Shown here in pieces: positions 1 through 6,486 of a stretch of 51,423 bases of DNA; the stretch's first letter is position 1; every line of letters begins with the position of its first letter. This DNA is from an uncultured Clostridia bacterium (GTDB lineage Bacteria; Bacillota; Clostridia; Christensenellales; Borkfalkiaceae). The stretch spans positions 1 through 51,423 of the forward strand of contig CAUHGY010000004.1 in assembly GCA_959605945.1 (NCBI GenBank), given 5' to 3'. A model generated the notes under the pieces. It was given only the letters and a program-made list of their open reading frames with translations. It searched no databases and was not told the origin of the DNA. Made by a program: the position numbers and the translations under genes.

Positions 1-135
1 CCCATTCTTTACGGCATAATTCATCGCCTGCCCGAGAATATCCGGACAATCGCGGCATGCCGTTTCCATATATTCATCTAACCGTTCGTTGAAATACGAA
101 CGGTATTTTTCATATTCGATATCGAAATTCAGCAA
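1..135 (-). CDS. ispA: Polyprenyl diphosphate synthase, N-terminal fragment (IspA-like)
   Basis: Partial gene; only the first 45 codons lie in the window and the rest runs off the left edge. IspA-type enzymes condense IPP and DMAPP to geranyl and farnesyl diphosphate. The visible N-terminus (MLNFDIEYEKYR, then PDILGQAMNYAVKNG) fits the start of short-chain prenyltransferases, where a helix is followed by a segment like LxEAMRYSLxxGGKR; the catalytic DDxxD motifs would lie outside. I chose the TTG start at 135 because a GAGGAG Shine-Dalgarno sequence sits 6 nt upstream and no ATG is in frame. The start overlaps the end of folD by 7 nt, so the two are translationally coupled. The order nusB-folD-(xse)-ispA is conserved in Firmicutes and supports the call, although xseA/xseB are absent here. 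Confidence 0.7.
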   Translation of the reverse strand, partial: MLNFDIEYEKYRSYFNERLDEYMETACRDCPDILGQAMNYAVKNG

Positions 136-980
136 GTTTCTCTCCTCAATGCGCAAAGATAAGTATTTTCGAGAAGCATAGCGATAGTCATCGGGCCTAC
201 TCCGCCGGGCACCGGCGAAATATATGCCGCCACGTCTTTAACCGCATCGAAATCCACATCGCCGACAAGTCCGTTTTCCGTTCTGTTTATACCGACATCT
301 ATAACTGCAGCGCCTTTTTTAACCATATCTGCAGTCACAAAACGTGCTTTTCCAATGGCCGCAACAAGAATATCTGCATTTTTTGTTATATCTTTAAGAT
401 TACGGGTTTTGCTGTGACAAACGGTGACCGTGCAGTTTTCTTTAAGCAAAAGCATGGCCATAGGTTTCCCTACAATATTGCTTCTGCCGATAACGACGGC
501 GTTTTTACCGCTTAATTCTATATTGCGGCTTTTAAGCATTGTAAGTACTCCGAAAGGTGTGCACGCCACTGTTGTCTCTTCACCGAGCATTAACTTTCCG
601 ACGTTTTCGGCAAGAAAACCGTCAACATCTTTTTCGGCAGGAATAAGTTTAAGTATTTCGCTTTCAGATATGCCTTTCGGCAACGGAAGCTGCACAAGGA
701 TGCCGTCAACCGATTTATCGGCGGCAAGCGCAGAAACCGTTTCTGCCACCTGAGCCTGCGATGCGCTCTCCGGCAAGATAAAAGAGAGCGATTTCATCCC
801 GACATATTCCGTAGCTTTAAGTTTATTGCGTACATAAACCTGCGATGCAGGATTTTCTCCGACAAGAACTACGGCAAGCACTATATCTCTTTTGAATTTT
901 GCCTTAAACTCCGCCACTTTGTTTTTCAGATCGTCTTTTACTTTTAAAGCCAACGCTTTTCCGTCAATTATTTCAGCCAA
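129..980 (-). CDS. folD: Bifunctional methylenetetrahydrofolate dehydrogenase/cyclohydrolase FolD
   Basis: FolD oxidises 5,10-methylene-THF to 5,10-methenyl-THF with NADP+ and hydrolyses it to 10-formyl-THF, in cytoplasmic one-carbon metabolism. Visible family motifs are the catalytic Tyr/Lys segment SQVYVRNK, the loop QLPLPKG, the Rossmann segment GRSNIVGKPMA and the C-terminal PGGVGPMT. The 283-aa length is normal. An upstream in-frame ATG exists at 1016, but it would add a non-conserved extension into nusB. The TTG at 980 has AAGGAG 7 nt upstream and gives the family-typical N-terminus (M)AEIIDGKALA. It overlaps the nusB end by 8 nt. Start call is an inference; function is confident. Confidence 0.95.
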   Translation of the reverse strand: MAEIIDGKALALKVKDDLKNKVAEFKAKFKRDIVLAVVLVGENPASQVYVRNKLKATEYVGMKSLSFILPESASQAQVAETVSALAADKSVDGILVQLPLPKGISESEILKLIPAEKDVDGFLAENVGKLMLGEETTVACTPFGVLTMLKSRNIELSGKNAVVIGRSNIVGKPMAMLLLKENCTVTVCHSKTRNLKDITKNADILVAAIGKARFVTADMVKKGAAVIDVGINRTENGLVGDVDFDAVKDVAAYISPVPGGVGPMTIAMLLENTYLCALRRETC

Positions 981-1374
981 TGTTTTTCTCCTTTGCGCAT
1001 TCGGCAAGAATTGCATTTACAAAATCGGTACTTTTTTCAGTAGAATATCTGGCAGCAAGTTTAACAGCTTCATCAATAACTACCGGTACGGGCGTTGCCG
1101 GAAAATTATCAAGCTCGCTCATTCCGATAAGAAGAGCGCATTTATCGGCGACGTGTACCATTCTGAATGAATTTTTCTCCGCAAACGCGTTTATTTTTTC
1201 AATATTTTTATCTCGCTCGGACTCGACCGCCAAAAGCAGCTGCGACGCAAACTCTCTGTCGTCGTCCGTAAGTTCTTTATCTTTTAATAAAACAGCAAAA
1301 AGTCCTTCATCATCAGGATTGAAGAACTTTGCGAATATAAATCTGAATACGGTTTCTCTTGCCAGACTTCTCAT
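973..1374 (-). CDS. nusB: Transcription antitermination factor NusB
   Basis: Small all-helical protein (133 aa) that binds boxA RNA together with NusE (ribosomal protein S10) in antitermination complexes on rRNA operons. The N-terminus MRSLARETVFRFIFA is the typical NusB opening helix (R.AR..A...L). The C-terminal segment PVPVVIDEAVKLAARYST..STDFVNAIL matches the conserved NusB helix pair (INEAVELAK.Y......FVNGVLD). Its start codon overlaps the stop of the upstream Asp23 gene by one base and its end overlaps folD, so it sits in a tightly packed asp23-nusB-folD-ispA run, the usual Firmicute context. Confidence 0.95.
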   Translation of the reverse strand: MRSLARETVFRFIFAKFFNPDDEGLFAVLLKDKELTDDDREFASQLLLAVESERDKNIEKINAFAEKNSFRMVHVADKCALLIGMSELDNFPATPVPVVIDEAVKLAARYSTEKSTDFVNAILAECAKEKNIG

Positions 1375-1754
1375 CAGTCGTTATCCTTGGTAATTTCGGG
1401 TTCAGTGTGTTTTTTATCGCCGAACATCACTCCGTGAACGGCAACGTTTACGGAAGCTATGTGATACTCCGTCATCGATTCTACGTTATGACGCACTGCT
1501 TCCTGAACTTTGAAAGCTATTTCGGAAACGCTCTGCGAATAATGGATTTTCACAGCTACGTCAACGTGTACTCCGTCTTTATCCTGTGTTACCTTTACCG
1601 CGCTGCTGCGCATCTGCCTGCGCGGCGATATATTGTAAAGTTCCACATAATCAAGTTCGGAGACGGCAAGGATAACTATTCCGTCAACAATGCCGTCGCC
1701 GTACACTATTTTTCCTTCCTGTCGGTTTTGCGGTAAATTTTTAAAGCGTGCCAT
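1374..1754 (-). CDS. Asp23/Gls24 (DUF322) family envelope stress-response protein, YqhY-like
   Basis: 126-aa Asp23 family protein. The family includes Staphylococcus Asp23, linked to cell-envelope homeostasis, and the B. subtilis YqhY protein, encoded next to accBC and nusB. Visible features are the N-terminal strand region GKIVYGDGIVDGIVILAVSEL, an RRQMRSSAVKV segment, and the C-terminal half VHVDVAVKIHYSQSVSEIAFKVQEAVRHNVESMT with NVAVHGV, which is the repeating beta-alpha pattern and V.V.V.G (here VNVAVHGV) of the family. The acidic-polar C-tail is typical. It starts the asp23-nusB-folD-ispA run, with AGAGGC a few nt before the ATG. It is separated from spoIIIAH by 72 bp holding a weak promoter-like TAAAAT, so it may be transcribed both with spoIIIA and independently. 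Confidence 0.88.
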   Translation of the reverse strand: MARFKNLPQNRQEGKIVYGDGIVDGIVILAVSELDYVELYNISPRRQMRSSAVKVTQDKDGVHVDVAVKIHYSQSVSEIAFKVQEAVRHNVESMTEYHIASVNVAVHGVMFGDKKHTEPEITKDND

Positions 1755-1826
1755 AATGCCTCTTTAACTTTAAATTGTTTATGTAATAACATTTTACCAC
1801 AAAATATTAGATTTGCATAGCGTTTT

Positions 1827-2306
1827 TCAAGCTATAGGTATAATTTTTACATTTTCGGGAGAAGCTATTTTTTCTTCCGAGACGACAGTACTGATCTTTA
1901 TTGCGTCGTCAGTCGTCAATTCTTCAGTTTTGGCAATAACATTCACACTTTCGGAATCTATACCTATAATAACCACAACATCCTCGAAACCGTATGCTTT
2001 TATGAGATTTTCAAGCAACATCTCCTTTTCCGTAATCTCTGTAAGCTGAACTTTAAGGGCAAGCGCTTCGGCAATATCGGTTTCCGTTGCGGTTGCAGAT
2101 GCTATAATCGCATCAAGCTGTACAAGCTCTTCATTTCTTGTGGTAAGCCGTTCATGCCTGTACTGCGAAAAATAGTTGGCTGAACTTACTACGGTTGAGT
2201 CGTCAGGATTGTTCGGCGCAGTAGTGAGCACGAAATTAAAAACGGCGGTTACTGCGAGCAAAGCGATCATGCAGGACAAAACGATAACTTTCTTCTTCTT
2301 TGACAT
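1827..2306 (-). CDS. spoIIIAH: Stage III sporulation protein AH
   Basis: SpoIIIAH is the mother-cell component of the SpoIIIA-SpoIIQ channel that joins mother cell and forespore after engulfment. The 159-aa protein has a lysine-rich N-terminus, one membrane segment at about residues 8-28, a linker, the NYFSQYRHER segment typical of SpoIIIAH, and a C-terminal YscJ/FliF-like ring-forming domain (AYGFEDVVVIIGIDSESVNVI followed by an alternating helix). Length is slightly below B. subtilis SpoIIIAH (about 218 aa), mainly through a short linker. It is the last gene of a complete spoIIIAA-AH operon and has a good AAAGGAGAA site before its ATG. Confidence 0.95.
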   Translation of the reverse strand: MSKKKKVIVLSCMIALLAVTAVFNFVLTTAPNNPDDSTVVSSANYFSQYRHERLTTRNEELVQLDAIIASATATETDIAEALALKVQLTEITEKEMLLENLIKAYGFEDVVVIIGIDSESVNVIAKTEELTTDDAIKISTVVSEEKIASPENVKIIPIA

Positions 2307-2320
2307 AATATTTCTCCTTT

Positions 2321-2827
2321 TTATTTCATAGATAAAATTTCTATGCAGTTTACGTTTATATTCAAAAGCGACACTGTCGCCTGTTGAATTTTATTAAGCA
2401 CGGCAATACTTTTCGCCCCTTCGGCAACTATAAGCACTCCCGTTACCTTCGGATAAAGCTCTTTTAAGACAATTGTTTTTCCGTTTACAACTATCGGTGT
2501 TTCAATAGTTTCTATGCCTTCCGCCGTTTCTTTCACTATCGTTTCCATTGCCAGAACCGTTTCCATTTCCGACTCGACTGTTATTACCACCGACACTCTT
2601 CCGGCACCTTCTACCTCGCTGAGCGTTTCGGAAAGCTTTTTTTCGAGAACAGCGGCATAATCGCTTCCGTTTTCAACATTGACCGACGAAGAAGGTTTAC
2701 CCAAATACGACAGCAGAACAACCGCAACGGCGACTACTATAAGCACGCCTACAACAAAGTATTGCGCCTTTTTGTCGTTTTTAAGTTTTTCCAAAATATT
2801 CTGTTTTTCTTTTTTTTCATTGTCCAT
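2321..2827 (-). CDS. spoIIIAG: Stage III sporulation protein AG
   Basis: SpoIIIAG forms a large oligomeric ring in the mother-cell membrane as part of the feeding-tube channel. The 168-aa product has a charged cytoplasmic N-terminus, one membrane segment (about residues 24-42, YFVVGVLIVVAVAVVLLSYL), and a ring-building domain. Visible hallmarks are the YAAVLEKKLSETLSEVEGAGRVSVVITVES region and the C-terminal YPKVTGVLIVAEGAKSIAVLNKI segment, which matches the family (P.V.GVVVVAEGG). I chose the ATG at 2827, not the TTG at 2836, because AGGTGA lies 9 nt before the ATG and abuts the TTG. Overlaps the spoIIIAF end by 11 nt. Confidence 0.95.
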   Translation of the reverse strand: MDNEKKEKQNILEKLKNDKKAQYFVVGVLIVVAVAVVLLSYLGKPSSSVNVENGSDYAAVLEKKLSETLSEVEGAGRVSVVITVESEMETVLAMETIVKETAEGIETIETPIVVNGKTIVLKELYPKVTGVLIVAEGAKSIAVLNKIQQATVSLLNINVNCIEILSMK

Positions 2828-3308
2828 ACAGCTCAATCACCTCTCTTTCCGTATCAAGATAATCGGCAATTTCCGCAAGAGCAATTTCTATAATATTTAT
2901 ATGCTCCTTATCTGAAATTATAACCGAATTTTCAAGATTCACGGTTACTTTCTTTATCTCGTAAGACGCTTTGTTGTCAGTAATAAATTCTATGTCGACA
3001 ACAGCGCCTTCGATGCCGTTTTTATTCAATATATCTTCACAGGTCTCTTCTTTAGCCTGATTTCTCTTTTCAACTATATATTGCAGATAATCTTGTTGCA
3101 AAACTATCTCGTTTCCTTCGGTAATGGAAGGAACTGTAAAGTCCGCGTTTCCGTTTTTTAAGTTTACAAGCGGCTGTATGATCACCAGAATCGAAAGAAG
3201 CGCAAACACGCTCTTTATGAGTTTACCAAGCCTTCCGTGCGGTATAATAAGCGTTATAACGGCCGTCAGCAATATCATTGCTCCTACACTCAATAACCAG
3301 TTTCTCAC
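2817..3308 (-). CDS. spoIIIAF: Stage III sporulation protein AF
   Basis: SpoIIIAF is a small integral membrane subunit of the SpoIIIA complex. The product has two N-terminal membrane segments (about residues 1-22 and 30-48, with the GRLGKLIKSVFALLSILVIIQPL motif typical of the family) and a soluble C-terminal domain. I chose the GTG at 3308, giving MRNWLLSVGAMILL, because AGGGAG lies 6 nt upstream and this matches the usual family N-terminus. A longer in-frame start at 3335 would overlap spoIIIAE by 14 nt and add non-hydrophobic residues. With the GTG start there is a 13-nt gap after spoIIIAE. Start is inferred; identity is supported by operon position and sequence. Confidence 0.9.
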   Translation of the reverse strand: MRNWLLSVGAMILLTAVITLIIPHGRLGKLIKSVFALLSILVIIQPLVNLKNGNADFTVPSITEGNEIVLQQDYLQYIVEKRNQAKEETCEDILNKNGIEGAVVDIEFITDNKASYEIKKVTVNLENSVIISDKEHINIIEIALAEIADYLDTEREVIELYGQ

Positions 3309-3321
3309 TGCAATCTCCCTT

Positions 3322-4488
3322 TCAAATAAATGCATTTGCCGAAAATATCATCAAAAGCACCGTAATAAAAAGCATGAACCCTACCGTCAGCAATGCCGCA
3401 AGCATATATGATATGCTTTTTGAAACAGAAACGCAAAAATCGGAAATTCGCATATCCGCTATCGGTTCTGTGATGGCCGCAGTAAGTTTTAACAAAAGAG
3501 AGAAGGCAGCCATATATAATAAAGGTGATAAAATTATATAAAACAGGACAAATATTACCGCTACTCCCACCGCATTTTTGATCAATATGCTCCCGGCTAT
3601 AACCAGATCAAACCCGTCTTTTAAAAATCCGCCGACCAGCGGTATTGAATTGGAAATCGCATATTTTGCGGCTTTAAGCGATATTCCGTCAAACGTTGCA
3701 CCGCTTATACCCTGCACGGTCATAAATAAACTGAATACCGTAATAATAAGCCCGATAATCCATTTAATAAGACTGGAAGCGAAATCGGCAAACTTTTTTA
3801 GCTTCAGTGAACCGGAAAAATTAGAAATTGCCGAAAACACCGTCATAATCCCAATGAGAGGAATTATGACATAAAGTATTATATAAATTATCGCACCGGA
3901 AAGAAACGTGACCGCAGGCTTATAAATACCGGCTGACACCGTACCGCCCGAAGCAACCATCAGAGTAAAAATTATGGGTGACATAATTTGTGTTAATTTT
4001 GATATATTTTCTATAGTGATATTGATGTTTTCAAAAATTGAATATATACGGCCGGCAAGAAGCAGAATTATTGACGAAAAACACACAAAAAAAATTATAT
4101 CCGTAATGCTTTCATTCAAAAACGCCCCTTTTGCGCTGTTGATAATTCCACAAAAAATCGCTATTGCTATTACATTTACGAACACGGGCAGAATATCGTA
4201 AACCTTTGAGAAAAAAACCTGCAAAGCGTAATTCAATATGGAAGAATAGTCCATATCGTATTCGCCTTTAAGCATTCCGTAAACATACCCGAGAAAATTT
4301 TTATTCTCAGGCTTTTCTTCAAGGTTATCAAAAAATTCTTCCAATTCGCTCATGTCGATATTTTCCAGCTGGTCTTCTATGCTTTCGGAAAGCTCGTCCG
4401 CACTGGCAGTGTGAATTTGCTGCGGAAACATAAAAAACACAGCTATCGCTATCATAACAATTGCTAAAATGGTATATTTTCTTTTCAT
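3322..4488 (-). CDS. spoIIIAE: Stage III sporulation protein AE
   Basis: Polytopic membrane protein (388 aa) of the SpoIIIA channel, thought to form a membrane pore. It starts with a signal-like hydrophobic stretch (residues about 5-22), a short acidic exported segment, then about seven or eight hydrophobic helices. Visible family sequence includes LPVFVNVIAIAIFCGIINSAKGAF, LTQIMSPIIFTLMVASGG, and SNSIPLVGGFLKDGFDLVIAGS (the conserved P.VG..L.D..D.V..S). Overlaps spoIIIAD by 4 nt and precedes spoIIIAF, the invariant order in sporulating Clostridia and Bacilli. Length agrees with the family (about 390-400 aa). Confidence 0.95.
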   Translation of the reverse strand: MKRKYTILAIVMIAIAVFFMFPQQIHTASADELSESIEDQLENIDMSELEEFFDNLEEKPENKNFLGYVYGMLKGEYDMDYSSILNYALQVFFSKVYDILPVFVNVIAIAIFCGIINSAKGAFLNESITDIIFFVCFSSIILLLAGRIYSIFENINITIENISKLTQIMSPIIFTLMVASGGTVSAGIYKPAVTFLSGAIIYIILYVIIPLIGIMTVFSAISNFSGSLKLKKFADFASSLIKWIIGLIITVFSLFMTVQGISGATFDGISLKAAKYAISNSIPLVGGFLKDGFDLVIAGSILIKNAVGVAVIFVLFYIILSPLLYMAAFSLLLKLTAAITEPIADMRISDFCVSVSKSISYMLAALLTVGFMLFITVLLMIFSANAFI

Positions 4489-4865
4489 TTTAAAATTTCC
4501 GTTATCATGTTGAACACTCCGTATATAATAGGAAGCGACATTGTAAATATAACTATTTTACCGACAAAAACGAGTTTATCCGCAAGGCTTTTTAATCCGA
4601 AATCCTCTATCGTGGAGGCACCGAATTCTACCAGATATCCTATGGCGGTTATTTTAAATATAATTTTGTAAAGTCCGCTGCTTATCCCGGTTAACTCCGT
4701 CATTTTGTTAATGAAATCGAATGCCTGCGACAGATACCCGATCCCCATACTGAGAACAATGATCCCCGAGCCTATAGTTGCTAATATGGCAAGTTCGGAA
4801 TTGACGCTCTTTAAATAAATTATAATAATGGCGCAAATAAGCGTTATTGCGGTTACCTGTATCAT
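4485..4865 (-). CDS. spoIIIAD: Stage III sporulation protein AD
   Basis: 126-aa integral membrane protein of the SpoIIIA complex. It consists of closely spaced hydrophobic helices: two at the N-terminus (ITLICAIIIIYLKS and LAILATIGSGIIVLSMGI), a loop with FDFINKMTELTGISSGLYKIIFKITAIGYL, and a conserved FGASTIEDFGLKSLADKLVFVGKIVIFTMSLPII end. The last part is the family's characteristic C-terminal signature (A.I..D.GE..LA.K....GK..I...A.P). The stop overlaps the start of spoIIIAE and only 2 nt separate it from spoIIIAC. Confidence 0.95.
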   Translation of the reverse strand: MIQVTAITLICAIIIIYLKSVNSELAILATIGSGIIVLSMGIGYLSQAFDFINKMTELTGISSGLYKIIFKITAIGYLVEFGASTIEDFGLKSLADKLVFVGKIVIFTMSLPIIYGVFNMITEILK

Positions 4866-4867
4866 CG

Positions 4868-5065
4868 TCAGTATAAGTTAAAAATATTTTTGATTGTGCC
4901 GAAAAGATCGCTTATCATGTTTATCACCAGAGTAAGCACTATTATGAGTCCGACAAGAGCAACCAATGTAGCAATATCGTCTCGGTCGCTTTTTTTAAGA
5001 ACCTGAGTGATTACAGTTATAAGTATGCCGATTGCGGCAATTTTGAATATAATATCAATTCCCAT
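4868..5065 (-). CDS. spoIIIAC: Stage III sporulation protein AC
   Basis: 65-aa membrane protein with two hydrophobic helices (residues about 3-21 and 33-52). SpoIIIAC and SpoIIIAD are related small membrane subunits of the sporulation channel. The segment IFKIAAIGILITVITQVLKKSDRDDIATLVALVGLIIVL is close to the SpoIIIAC consensus (IFKIAGIGIIVA.L..VL...GR.E.A....L.G..VVL). Spacing to spoIIIAB is 7 nt. Its length and place between spoIIIAB and spoIIIAD make the call secure. Confidence 0.95.
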   Translation of the reverse strand: MGIDIIFKIAAIGILITVITQVLKKSDRDDIATLVALVGLIIVLTLVINMISDLFGTIKNIFNLY

Positions 5066-5072
5066 AAAACAC

Positions 5073-5540
5073 CTACAATAATATTACCATAATCACAAGT
5101 CCCGTCAAGAAACCGAGTTTTATATATAATGATTTATATTTTTTTTCGTTTTCGGAAACGGATTTGAGATAACTTTCAAGATGCTTTTCAACTCCTTCAA
5201 GATAGATTGTCTGCGAACGGCTGTCTCCCATACCTATATTATCGATATAAGATTTCACATAGTTGTTTTCTTCCTGCGTCAAAAACTTAAAAGACGGAAC
5301 TGCATTATGTTTATTGATGAATATATCTTTCAAAAGTTCTGTGAACGGATCTTTTTCATCTTTCCAATCGTTAAGCAGTTTAACAACCGATAACTTCGTA
5401 AAGCTCACCTCGTATAACAGGCGCTTGTTGAAAGCTGCAAAAGAATCATAGAATTTTTTTCTTTCCGAATATTTTGCAGACAGTCTATAACCTGCAAAAG
5501 TGCAGACTATTATGGCTATTAACCCTAAAGCTATGTTCAT
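5073..5540 (-). CDS. spoIIIAB: Stage III sporulation protein AB
   Basis: 155-aa protein with one membrane helix at each end (about residues 3-19 and 138-155) and a helical soluble middle. SpoIIIAB is distantly related to type II/IV secretion membrane subunits of the GspF kind. Visible features are GYRLSAKYSERKKFYDSFAAFNKRLLYEVSF, a diverged form of the family G....RR...L..L...L..L..EI.Y pattern, and the C-terminal KKYKSLYIKLGFLTGLVIMVILL, which matches the family end (KLYR.LG...GL...IL). It overlaps spoIIIAA by 4 nt and follows it directly, as in all known spoIIIA operons. Confidence 0.93.
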   Translation of the reverse strand: MNIALGLIAIIVCTFAGYRLSAKYSERKKFYDSFAAFNKRLLYEVSFTKLSVVKLLNDWKDEKDPFTELLKDIFINKHNAVPSFKFLTQEENNYVKSYIDNIGMGDSRSQTIYLEGVEKHLESYLKSVSENEKKYKSLYIKLGFLTGLVIMVILL

Positions 5541-6406
5541 AATTTATTGAAATCCCCGTCATACGCTTCTTTCAAAACTCCGAAATAATTACTGCTGTCT
5601 AAAATAATATATCTTTCAAATATATTCTTCATAAAATATTCCTTTCTGCACAGGTCTGAAATATTTTTCGAATGACAACTTGCTATTATTTTTAACCCGC
5701 TGTTTGCTGCGGTTCGAGCACAATTCCAGTCACGTTCTTCGCTCAATTCGTCTGTTATGACAATTTCGGGCGACATCGAGCGGAGTCCGTACGTCAGCGC
5801 AAAAAATTTATCGGAAAATTTAATTTTATCTATATTTTTTCCGGAAACGCTTTCAAACTCTCCACGTTCATCGATTATAAGTATCGATTTGTCAAATCTG
5901 TTGTCTATACTGCGTGCCAGATCTTTAAGGAGCGTCGTTTTTCCGAAAAACGGAGGGGATATAATCAATGTACTGTAAACACTATTACCGTAAAATACGT
6001 ATTTACATAATTTATCGGCACATCCCTTTATTTCGTGCGGAATTCTGATATTAAGCGAAGTTATGTTTTTAATTGTTACAAGCCTGTCCGATTCATAAAC
6101 GCATTCACCGGCAAGCCCTACCCGAACCCCGTTTTTGTATGTCAGAAATCCCTGCCGTATCCTGTCATTAAAAGCGTATACCGAATGTTCCGTAAGTTCG
6201 CTTATAATATAGCGAATATCTTGCTCTTCACAAAGAATAGCCTCTCGTTCAAACAGACTGTATCCTTTATCGGTAAGATAAGCCTTTTTGCCGTCTATAT
6301 TTAACCGCACGGGATATCCGCATCTCAATCTTATTTCAAAAAGCTTGTCCGCATCGATATTCTTTAATGCAATATTGTATTTAGCAGGAAGAAAATCAAA
6401 ATCCAT
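5537..6406 (-). CDS. spoIIIAA: Stage III sporulation protein AA (ATPase)
   Basis: SpoIIIAA is a secretion-superfamily ATPase that energises the SpoIIIA-SpoIIQ channel during engulfment. The 289-aa product carries the family N-terminal domain (EIRLRCGYPVRL, and SVYAFNDRIRQGFLT, equivalent to the SIYA...EI..GFITI motif). Next come a P-loop at about residues 150-158 (SPPFFGKTT), a Walker B region ILIIDERGE and the YGLRSMSPEIVITDEL segment. The first P-loop glycine is serine here, unusual but at a tolerated position. The ATG at 6406 (TTG at 6409 is an alternative) has no clear Shine-Dalgarno sequence; a TATACT lies close upstream, so the transcript may have a very short leader. Expected control by sigma-E is known for the family, not proven here. 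Confidence 0.93.
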   Translation of the reverse strand: MDFDFLPAKYNIALKNIDADKLFEIRLRCGYPVRLNIDGKKAYLTDKGYSLFEREAILCEEQDIRYIISELTEHSVYAFNDRIRQGFLTYKNGVRVGLAGECVYESDRLVTIKNITSLNIRIPHEIKGCADKLCKYVFYGNSVYSTLIISPPFFGKTTLLKDLARSIDNRFDKSILIIDERGEFESVSGKNIDKIKFSDKFFALTYGLRSMSPEIVITDELSEERDWNCARTAANSGLKIIASCHSKNISDLCRKEYFMKNIFERYIILDSSNYFGVLKEAYDGDFNKL

Positions 6407-6443
6407 CAATAAAGTATATTAGCAAAATTAAAAAATAGAACAA

Positions 6444-6471
6444 AAAAAGCCTTGCGCATGCAAGGCTTTTT
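6444..6471 (-). terminator. Intrinsic terminator after ispH-rpsA
   Basis: Perfect stem GCCTTGC/GCAAGGC with a 4-nt loop, extended by A-T pairs. On the minus strand it is followed by seven Ts, directly downstream of the ispH-rpsA stop codon. The flanking A/T runs make it nearly symmetrical, but no plus-strand gene ends here. It separates the cmk-plsC-ispH/rpsA unit from the spoIIIA operon. Confidence 0.92.
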
Positions 6472-6486
6472 AATCAGTTCAGAATA

